Assembly: GCA_001701065.1 (NCBI GenBank)
Contig: DAAL01000045.1
Coordinates: forward strand, 1-12,870
Direction of reading: 5' to 3'
Source: Bacteroidales bacterium GP4
GTDB taxonomy: Bacteria > Bacteroidota > Bacteroidia > Bacteroidales > Muribaculaceae
Length of the DNA stretch: 12,870 nucleotides
In this document: positions 7,173 through 12,870 of the stretch, piece after piece
Layout of the letters: each line of letters opens with the position of its first letter
Position numbering within the stretch: position 1 is the first letter of the stretch
The notes under the pieces: model-generated
Database searches by the model: none
Told to the model about the DNA's origin: nothing
Seen by the model: the letters and a program-made list of their open reading frames with translations, nothing else
Translations under genes and position numbers: made by a program

Positions 7173-8639
7173 CTATATATTGATTTTCTTATAATGCGGC
7201 ACAAGAGCCTTCATGATGCTCCAAGCGACAATATAACCTAACGCACAGATGCAGAAAACGATAAAATAACCTGCTGGCTTGCCGTCAAATCCAAGGAAGG
7301 TGAAAGCGTCGCCCTGCTGCGCCGCAAAGTCAAACAACCGTCCGGCACCTTTATTAATCATATAAGAACTTATACCGCCCGCCATGGTTCCGATACCTAC
7401 AATGGACGCTACTGTGGACTTGGGGAACATATCGCCGATGGTCGAATACAAGTTGGCGCTCCATGCCTGGTGTCCCGCGCCGGCAAGACCTATTATTATA
7501 CACGGCCACCACACCGAATACATTCCCAATGGCTGCGCAAGAAGAGCAAGCATGGGGAAGAACGCAAAAATGAGCATAGCCCGCATACGTCCCGAATAAG
7601 GATTCATGTTCAGCTTTTCGATAAAAATCTTAGGCAGATAACCGCCGAACACTGACACAAGCGTCACAATAAGGTAAAGGACAAAAATCAAAGCTTGCCC
7701 CATAGGGGTATAAGTCGGGAATCCGTATTGATCGGAGAAATAAGCCGGAGTCCAAAACAGGTAGAACCACCACACGCCGTCAGTGAAGAACTTACCGGCG
7801 ATGAACGCCCACGTCTGGCGGAAAGTAAAGCACTTCAGGAACGGAATGGTCTTGGTCTCTTCCTTGTTTATCTCTTTCTGTGACTCGCCCGATTCATCCT
7901 GCATAATATAGTCGAGTTCAGCCTTGTTGACATGAGGACTGTCCTCGGGGCGACGGTACATGAAGTTCCAGAAGAACATCCACACAAAACCAAGCGCACC
8001 GATAATCACAAACGCCATTTCCCAACCGTATTCCTTGGCAAGCACCGGGATGGCAAGGGGAGCGGCAAGCGCGCCGGCCGAAGCTCCGGCGTTAAAGATG
8101 GCTGTAGCATAAGCACGGTCCTTTTTCGGGAAATACTGGGCGGTGACCTTCACAGCCGCAGGGAAGTTACCCGCCTCGCCTATGGCAAGGAAAGCGCGGC
8201 AACCGAGGAAGAGCCACACACTCACTGTGGCGATGGATAATGCAAGAGCGGAGCCGCTTTCCACTGCGCGAAGCGCTTCAACGGAATCCAACCCTTCGAT
8301 TTTCATCGTTACCCATCCGCACACGGCATGGAGACATGCCGCAACGGACCATACAAATATAGCGCATAGATAACCCTTGCGGGAACCCATCCAGTCGATG
8401 AATTTACCTGCAAAAAGGCTCACTATGGCATAGAAAATAGAGAAAAAGCTTGTAATGTCACCGTAGTCGGTGTCAGTCCAGTGAAATTCCGGCGCAATAA
8501 AATCTTTCCAGGTCAACGACAATACTTGACGGTCAAGATAGTTGATAGTAGTGGCGACAAACAGCAATGTGCATATAGCCCATCGCCAGTTAGTCATCTT
8601 GTTTGTGTTTCCGGAGGCAATAGAAGCGGAAGGATTCAT
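7173..8639 (-). CDS. MFS hexuronate transporter, ExuT-like (anion:cation symporter family)
   Basis: A 488-residue major facilitator protein that probably imports glucuronate or galacturonate by proton symport across the inner membrane. About 12 hydrophobic helices can be counted. NYLDRQVLS (33-41) in helix 1 and LAIGEAGNFPAAVK (151-164), with the following FPKKDRAYATAIFNAGAS (170-187), are hallmarks of the ExuT/anion:cation symporter subgroup. A charged central loop (about 229-275) separates the two six-helix halves. The ATG at 8639 lies 9 bases after the uxaC stop. An internal ATG at 8597 (residue 15) is an alternative start that would remove a polar leader. Placement directly after uronate isomerase makes hexuronates the likely substrate. 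The exact sugar is not determined by the sequence. Confidence 0.92.
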   Translation of the reverse strand: MNPSASIASGNTNKMTNWRWAICTLLFVATTINYLDRQVLSLTWKDFIAPEFHWTDTDYGDITSFFSIFYAIVSLFAGKFIDWMGSRKGYLCAIFVWSVAACLHAVCGWVTMKIEGLDSVEALRAVESGSALALSIATVSVWLFLGCRAFLAIGEAGNFPAAVKVTAQYFPKKDRAYATAIFNAGASAGALAAPLAIPVLAKEYGWEMAFVIIGALGFVWMFFWNFMYRRPEDSPHVNKAELDYIMQDESGESQKEINKEETKTIPFLKCFTFRQTWAFIAGKFFTDGVWWFYLFWTPAYFSDQYGFPTYTPMGQALIFVLYLIVTLVSVFGGYLPKIFIEKLNMNPYSGRMRAMLIFAFFPMLALLAQPLGMYSVWWPCIIIGLAGAGHQAWSANLYSTIGDMFPKSTVASIVGIGTMAGGISSYMINKGAGRLFDFAAQQGDAFTFLGFDGKPAGYFIVFCICALGYIVAWSIMKALVPHYKKINI

Positions 8640-8648
8640 ATACTTGAT

Positions 8649-10061
8649 TTAGAATTTAAAGAAATTTTTAGCGTTGTAATAACTGATATCCTCCACCATT
8701 GCCTTCACACGGTCAGCTTCATACCCGGAATAAGGTATTTCGCCGTTCTCGACATCATCACCTATGAGATTGCACAATGTGCGGCGGAAATATTCATGGC
8801 GCGGATAAGAGAGGAATGAGCGGGAGTCAGTGAGCATACCCACAAAACGGCTCAGAAGCCCGAGAAGCGAGAGCGCATTCATCTGACGTTGCATACCGTC
8901 AATCTGGTCGTTGAACCACCATCCCGAGCCAAGCTGTATTTTACCTGCCACAGAACCGTCCTGGAAGTTACCGAGCATGGTAGCCATAACCTCATTGGCA
9001 CTCGGATTAAGATTGTACAGAATGGTCTTTGTGAGCTTACCGCGGCTGTTCAGCCGATCAAGATACTTGGCGCACGACTTGGCAGTGTTAAACTCGCCGA
9101 TTGAGTCAAATCCGGTATCGGGTCCGAGAAGCTTGAACATCTTGGTGTTGTTGTCACGTATAGTGCCGTAATGGAACTGCTGGGTCCAACCTGAATCGGC
9201 ATCCATCTCGCCGAACACCATGAGCATCGCGCTCTTGAACTTGCGTATCTCCTCATCGGTCAGCGACTTTCCGCCGTAAACTTTATTGAAGATGTCGTTG
9301 ATTTCAGCATCGGTATAGTCCACGGCATAGAATTCCTCGATGCCGTGGTCGGAAAGCTTGCATCCCATTGACTCGAAGAAGTCATGGCGCACTTTCAGGG
9401 CATCCACAAGATCATTGAACGAAGTTATCGATACACCCGACACTTCGCTGAGTTTTTCTATGTAAGCGCGGTATTGTTCCGGTTTTTCCACTGCCATGGC
9501 TTTATCAGGTCGCCAGGTGGGAAGCACTTTTATCTCAAATCCGCTTTCGGCTATGCGTTTGTGGTGTTCAAGTGAATCCACAGGGTCATCGGTGGTGCAC
9601 ACTGTCTCCACACGGTATTTGCGCATAAGTCCACGCGCTGTCATCGAGGGGTCATTAAGGAGCTTGTCGTTGCATTCTTCGTAAATCTCCCGCGCAGTGA
9701 CCGGATTGAGCAGCTTATTGACACCGAATGCGGTGCGCAGTTCCAGGTGGGTCCAGTGATATAGCGGATTGCGGAATGTGTAAGGCACTGTCTCAGCCCA
9801 CTTTTCAAATTTAGCCCAGTCGTCGGCATCGCCGGTGATGAAGTGCTCATCCACGCCATTGGAGCGCAAAGCTCTCCATTTGTAGTGGTCGCCGCCGAGC
9901 CAAATCTCGGTTATAGATTTAAAACGATAGTCATCAGCCACCAGCTGAGGGTTAAGATGACAATGGTAATCAATGATGGGCAAATGTGCCGCATGGTTAT
10001 GATATAATTCCTGTGCAGTCTTGGTGTTCAACAGGAAATTTTCATCCATAAATGGTTTCAT
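8649..10061 (-). CDS. uxaC: Uronate (glucuronate) isomerase
   Basis: A cytoplasmic enzyme converting D-glucuronate to D-fructuronate and D-galacturonate to D-tagaturonate, the first step of hexuronate breakdown. At 470 residues it equals the usual family length. It belongs to the amidohydrolase-like fold: the HxH motif is present in IIDYHCHLNPQ (29-39), followed by FKSITEIWLGGDHYKWRALR (47-66). The conserved C-terminal motif DSRSFLSYPRHEYFRR is at about 412-427. The start MKPFMDENFLLNTKTAQ fits the Bacteroidales form; a second ATG four codons in (10049) is possible. The gene is first in the probable operon uxaC - transporter - Lrp/AsnC and is preceded by an exact TAnnTTTG promoter element. 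No partner oxidoreductase or dehydratase (uxaB/uxuB, uxaA/uxuA) is in the window, so later steps must be encoded elsewhere. Confidence 0.97.
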   Translation of the reverse strand: MKPFMDENFLLNTKTAQELYHNHAAHLPIIDYHCHLNPQLVADDYRFKSITEIWLGGDHYKWRALRSNGVDEHFITGDADDWAKFEKWAETVPYTFRNPLYHWTHLELRTAFGVNKLLNPVTAREIYEECNDKLLNDPSMTARGLMRKYRVETVCTTDDPVDSLEHHKRIAESGFEIKVLPTWRPDKAMAVEKPEQYRAYIEKLSEVSGVSITSFNDLVDALKVRHDFFESMGCKLSDHGIEEFYAVDYTDAEINDIFNKVYGGKSLTDEEIRKFKSAMLMVFGEMDADSGWTQQFHYGTIRDNNTKMFKLLGPDTGFDSIGEFNTAKSCAKYLDRLNSRGKLTKTILYNLNPSANEVMATMLGNFQDGSVAGKIQLGSGWWFNDQIDGMQRQMNALSLLGLLSRFVGMLTDSRSFLSYPRHEYFRRTLCNLIGDDVENGEIPYSGYEADRVKAMVEDISYYNAKNFFKF

Positions 10062-10113
10062 GTGACTTGATATGTTTATTTTTCCTAAAATTACTAATTA
10101 TCCTCTTACTGCC

Positions 10114-10121
10114 CAAATATA
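10114..10121 (-). promoter_or_regulatory. Bacteroidota -7 promoter element for uxaC
   Basis: TATATTTG on the minus strand is an exact match to TAnnTTTG and ends 52 bases before the uxaC ATG, giving a predicted leader of about 45-48 bases. The expected -33 position falls in the 3' half of the upstream gene's terminator hairpin, where only TTC is found rather than TTTG. The promoter may therefore be weak or activator-dependent. The leader is AT-rich, with TAATTAGTAATTTTA at 10086-10100 (minus strand) as a possible but unproven regulator site. Confidence 0.55.
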
Positions 10122-10126
10122 TGCAC

Positions 10127-10167
10127 AAAAAAAGCCCTTGAAGTAGACATTTTTTCTATTCAAGGGC
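10127..10167 (-). terminator. Rho-independent terminator after the glyS-lemA-FKBP operon
   Basis: On the minus strand, GCCCTTGAA (10167-10159) pairs perfectly with TTCAAGGGC (10142-10134). The 16-base loop region can extend the stem by a further TAG/CTA pairing past one bulge. Seven T residues follow immediately (10133-10127). The hairpin begins 29 bases after the FKBP stop codon. On the plus strand the hairpin is followed by AAATAATAG, so it should act only on minus-strand transcripts. Confidence 0.88.
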
Positions 10168-10196
10168 AAATAATAGAAATGAAATTGAATGTTTCG

Positions 10197-10748
10197 TCAC
10201 TTAATCTCCCATGCCGGGATGTCGACAAGTTTAATGCGGAATTTCAAGTTGCTGTAAGGGTCGATAGAACCGTACCCTGATATTCCGTAAGCCGACTGAT
10301 AAGGTATAATGACTTCCACCGAGTCGCCCACATGCATCTCCTGAAGCGCTATAGCCCATCCTGAAATCACATTTCGGAGCGAAGTGCGGAATAATGAATC
10401 GCCGTAAGTGGCAGTGTTGTTGTAGCTGGAATCAAACGGCTCGCCATTATAAAGATAACCTATGTACTTCACATCCACAGTGGAGGTGTAGTAAGGCTGG
10501 AGATTATTCTTGGTGGCGTTACGGTCATTGAACCAATGCATGTAGATGTACTGACCTTTGTCGTACTCGGGACGCACGCTCTCGTAGTACAACTTTCCGT
10601 TGACCGTGGAGTCAGCCTGACGTTCAAGCCATGCGGCATTGGCATTTCGCCATTCTTTATAAGTTTCCCAATTATCGTTGTCGCTGTGGCACGACATGAA
10701 CATGCCCACCACAATAAGCGACAGCATTAACCAAAGAGGTTTCTTCAT
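10197..10748 (-). CDS. FKBP-type peptidyl-prolyl isomerase lipoprotein
   Basis: A 183-residue exported lipoprotein, probably an envelope folding helper that isomerises X-Pro bonds. The signal peptide ends in a lipobox FMSC with Cys20 as the acylated residue, followed by an acidic SDNDN that in Bacteroidota can be an export signal to the outer-membrane surface. Residues 21-88 are a polar region without a motif I recognise. The FKBP domain covers about 89-178. Pocket residues expected from FKBP12 are present: Tyr95, Phe105-Asp106, Val127-Ile128, Trp131, Tyr154 and Phe170, so the active site looks intact. It starts 12 bases after the LemA gene and is last in the glyS operon, ahead of a strong terminator. 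No Shine-Dalgarno motif is seen. Confidence 0.93.
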   Translation of the reverse strand: MKKPLWLMLSLIVVGMFMSCHSDNDNWETYKEWRNANAAWLERQADSTVNGKLYYESVRPEYDKGQYIYMHWFNDRNATKNNLQPYYTSTVDVKYIGYLYNGEPFDSSYNNTATYGDSLFRTSLRNVISGWAIALQEMHVGDSVEVIIPYQSAYGISGYGSIDPYSNLKFRIKLVDIPAWEIK

Positions 10749-10760
10749 ACGCGATTTATA

Positions 10761-11342
10761 CTAAAATTCTACTTTAGGTGCACTCTGGGCGCCTTCAGAA
10801 GCTTTAAACTGTGGTTTAGGAGTGAATCCGAACCATCCGGCATAAATCGTGGTCGGGAACTTTTTGATTGATGTGTTGTAGTCCTTGACGGCTTCAGTGT
10901 AACGTCCGCGCGCTGTAGCTATGCGGTTTTCGGTACCTTCAAGCTGCACCTGAAGGTCACGGAAATTCTCGTTGGCTTTAAGGTCAGGATAAGCCTCGCT
11001 CACGGCAAGGAGCGACTTCAAAGCGCCGGTAAGCTGATTCTGCGCTTCCTGGAACTTAGCAAGAGTCTCCTCGTTGAGATTTTCAGCGTCGATGGTTATG
11101 GAAGTGGCTTTAGAGCGCGCTTCGGTAACCTCGGTGAATGTTTTTTCTTCATGAGCGGCATAACCCTTCACTGTCGAAACCAGGTTAGGGATAAGGTCGG
11201 CTCTGCGCTGATACTGGTTTTCCACTTCAGCCCAATTCTGGTCGACGGTCTGCTGTTTGTCCACAAGAGAGTTGTAGTTACATGAGGAAAGCCCCATGAC
11301 GGCAACAACGCCCAGCATAAAATATTTAACTTTTTTTATCAT
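10761..11342 (-). CDS. LemA-family lipoprotein
   Basis: A 193-residue LemA protein with a lipoprotein signal: LSSC, with Cys21 as the likely acylated residue. Many LemA proteins carry an N-terminal transmembrane helix instead. The helical-bundle core shows the family motifs RRADLIPNLVSTVKGYAAHE (46-65), the later YPDLKANENFRDLQ (118-131) and LEGTENRIATARGRYTEAV (134-152), then YN and the FP..I/YAGWFGF segment (162-173). The molecular function of LemA is not established. It lies 10 bases after glyS and 12 bases before the FKBP gene, so it is in one operon with both. LemA genes are often next to a TPM-domain (YgcG-like) gene, and none is present here. Confidence 0.95.
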   Translation of the reverse strand: MIKKVKYFMLGVVAVMGLSSCNYNSLVDKQQTVDQNWAEVENQYQRRADLIPNLVSTVKGYAAHEEKTFTEVTEARSKATSITIDAENLNEETLAKFQEAQNQLTGALKSLLAVSEAYPDLKANENFRDLQVQLEGTENRIATARGRYTEAVKDYNTSIKKFPTTIYAGWFGFTPKPQFKASEGAQSAPKVEF

Positions 11343-11352
11343 ATTCTTAGTT

Positions 11353-12870
11353 TTATCCGAGTTTACGTAACAATGAGTTGATGCTCACACAATCGTGGAT
11401 GAGCTTATGGAGGTCAGCCACCGGAACACGTTTTTGCTCCATAGAGTCACGTTCACGCAGGGTGACAGTGTTGTCTTCCAGTGTCTGATGGTCAACGGTC
11501 ACGCAGAAAGGAGTACCGATGGCATCCTGACGGCGGTAACGCTTACCGATGGAGTCTTTTTCCTCATAGTGGGTGGGGAAGTCAAACTTGAGGTCGTTGA
11601 CAATCTCACGAGCCTTTTCGGGAAGTCCGTCCTTGCGCACGAGCGGCATCACCGCACACTTCACGGGTGCCAATGCCGGCGGCAAGTGAAGCACTACGCG
11701 GGTATCGCCTCCTTCAAGCTGCTGTTCTTCGTAAGAGCTGCAAAGCACTGAGAGGAACATGCGGTCAACACCTATTGAGGTTTCGATCACATAAGGCACG
11801 TAGCTTTCGTTGAGTTCAGGATCGAAGTACTGTATCTTCTTGCCGGAGAATTTTTCGTGCTGCGACAAGTCGAAGTTGGTGCGTGAGTGGATACCTTCCA
11901 CTTCCTTGAAGCCAAACGGCATCTCAAATTCGATGTCGGTAGCAGCATTGGCGTAGTGGGCAAGCTTTTCGTGGTCATGGTAACGGTACTTTTTGTCGCC
12001 GAGACCGAGCGCCTTGTGCCAGCGCAAGCGTGTCTCTTTCCAACGCTGGAACCATTCGAGTTCCTGACCGGGACGCACGAAGAACTGCATTTCCATCTGC
12101 TCGAATTCACGCATACGGAAAATGAACTGACGCGCTACAATCTCGTTACGGAACGCCTTACCTATCTGTGCGATACCGAACGGGATGCGCATACGTCCTG
12201 TCTTCTGCACATTGAGGTAGTTAACAAAGATACCCTGCGCGGTTTCGGGACGGAGATACACAGTCATTGCGCCGTCGGCAGTCGAACCCATCTCAGTACG
12301 GAACATAAGGTTGAACTGGCGCACTTCAGTCCAGTTCTTTGTACCGGATATGGGGTCAACGATTTCCTGGTCGATGATTATCTGACGGAGTTCGTCGAGG
12401 TTGTTATCGTTCATGGCTTTGGCGAAACGTTCGTGGAGAGCGTCACGCTTAGCCTTGTGTTCAAGCACACGGGGATTTGTCTCACGGAAAAGAGCCTCGT
12501 CGAAGCTTTCGCCGAAACGCTTGGCTGCTTTAGCCACTTCTTTTTCGATTTTGTCGTCCATCTTGGCGATTTCTTCCTCGATGAGCACATCGGCGCGGTA
12601 ACGTTTCTTTGAGTCCCTGTTGTCAATCAAGGGGTCATTGAACGCGTCCACGTGACCTGAGGCTTTCCAGATAGTGGGGTGCATGAAGATAGCGGAATCG
12701 ATACCCACTATGTTTTCATGAAGCAGCGTCATAGCGTCCCACCAGTAACGCTTGATGTTATTTTTTAGCTCCACACCGTTCTGACCGTAGTCGTAAACAG
12801 CTGACAGACCATCGTAGATTTCGCTTGACTGGAATACAAATCCGTATTCTTTGGCATGTGCCACTATCGT
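11353..12870 (-). CDS. glyS: Glycyl-tRNA synthetase, homodimeric type (5' truncated by window edge)
   Basis: A class II aminoacyl-tRNA synthetase that charges tRNA-Gly in the cytoplasm. The frame is open to the window edge (505 codons present). A GTG at 12864 is inside the gene and not its start, because homologues begin about 10 residues further upstream. Near the N-terminus GFVFQSSEIYDGLSAVYDYG is the family opening. Motif 2 lies around 12090-12150 (FRNEIVARQ, then FIFRMREFEQMEMQFF). Motif 3, ETSIGVDRMFLSVL, lies around 11750-11790. The anticodon-binding domain follows (APVKCAVMPLV to the C-terminus, with GKRYRRQDAIGTPF). It is the single-chain alpha2 type, not the alpha2-beta2 GlyQ/GlyS pair. 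It contains the charged, lysine- and glutamate-rich insertion (about 12400-12620) that I associate with Bacteroidota versions. It is the first visible gene of a three-gene operon. Confidence 0.97.
   Translation of the reverse strand, partial: TIVAHAKEYGFVFQSSEIYDGLSAVYDYGQNGVELKNNIKRYWWDAMTLLHENIVGIDSAIFMHPTIWKASGHVDAFNDPLIDNRDSKKRYRADVLIEEEIAKMDDKIEKEVAKAAKRFGESFDEALFRETNPRVLEHKAKRDALHERFAKAMNDNNLDELRQIIIDQEIVDPISGTKNWTEVRQFNLMFRTEMGSTADGAMTVYLRPETAQGIFVNYLNVQKTGRMRIPFGIAQIGKAFRNEIVARQFIFRMREFEQMEMQFFVRPGQELEWFQRWKETRLRWHKALGLGDKKYRYHDHEKLAHYANAATDIEFEMPFGFKEVEGIHSRTNFDLSQHEKFSGKKIQYFDPELNESYVPYVIETSIGVDRMFLSVLCSSYEEQQLEGGDTRVVLHLPPALAPVKCAVMPLVRKDGLPEKAREIVNDLKFDFPTHYEEKDSIGKRYRRQDAIGTPFCVTVDHQTLEDNTVTLRERDSMEQKRVPVADLHKLIHDCVSINSLLRKLG

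Noticed and set aside
11887..12612. A 241-codon open frame on the + strand opposite glyS
   Set aside because: It lies wholly antisense to a strongly conserved gene, has no recognisable domain or promoter, and is explained by glyS codon bias on the opposite strand.
12862..12864. GTG at the right edge as the glyS start codon
   Set aside because: The frame stays open to the window edge and known homologues have about ten more N-terminal residues, so the true start is outside the window.
1..12870. Search for CRISPR arrays, tRNA genes, insertion sequences, toxin-antitoxin pairs, defence or phage genes
   Set aside because: No direct-repeat arrays, cloverleaf candidates, transposase motifs or defence-type domains were seen; all substantial frames are explained by ordinary housekeeping, envelope or sugar-use genes.

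Overview
The window looks like chromosomal DNA from a gut-type Bacteroidales (Bacteroidota), possibly a Muribaculaceae relative. This is a judgement from recalled protein families and promoter style, not from a search. The signs are an outer-membrane beta-barrel of the Bacteroidota-specific type, the single-chain glycyl-tRNA synthetase, the absence of Shine-Dalgarno motifs before most starts, and three exact matches to the Bacteroides -7 promoter motif TAnnTTTG in intergenic DNA. Coding density is very high. There is no gene-free stretch longer than 135 bases, and I see no tRNA, rRNA, CRISPR array, insertion sequence or phage gene.

Layout. (1) Positions 1-1319, + strand: the 3' part of rsgA (ribosome-assembly GTPase) followed 2 bases later by a YciO/TsaC-family gene. 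(2) 1398-2171, + strand: a family 2 glycosyltransferase of the WaaE/KdtX type with its own promoter. (3) 2191-5085, - strand, read right to left: an FtsB/DivIC-like division protein, a four-helix membrane protein of unknown function, then after a 124-base gap an outer-membrane beta-barrel protein. (4) 5171-6700, + strand: a YbdG-type MscS channel. (5) 6701-10061, - strand, read right to left: uronate isomerase uxaC, an ExuT-like hexuronate transporter and an Lrp/AsnC regulator, tightly spaced and so probably one hexuronate-use operon. (6) 10197-12870, - strand, read right to left: glycyl-tRNA synthetase (5' end cut off by the window edge), a LemA lipoprotein and an FKBP-type prolyl-isomerase lipoprotein, closed by a clear intrinsic terminator.

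How the genes work together. Region 5 is the most coherent unit: import of glucuronate or galacturonate, isomerisation to fructuronate or tagaturonate, and a likely local regulator. Regions 2-4 concern the envelope (surface glycan, division, outer-membrane barrel, osmotic safety valve). Regions 1 and 6 mix translation functions with envelope lipoproteins.

I found no clear undescribed multi-gene system. The better leads are a predicted leaderless mRNA for the FtsB-like gene, an Lrp/AsnC regulator inside a hexuronate operon, a terminator/promoter overlap at 10114-10167, two convergent genes whose stop codons abut in the palindrome TGATCA, and an inverted repeat upstream of the outer-membrane protein gene.
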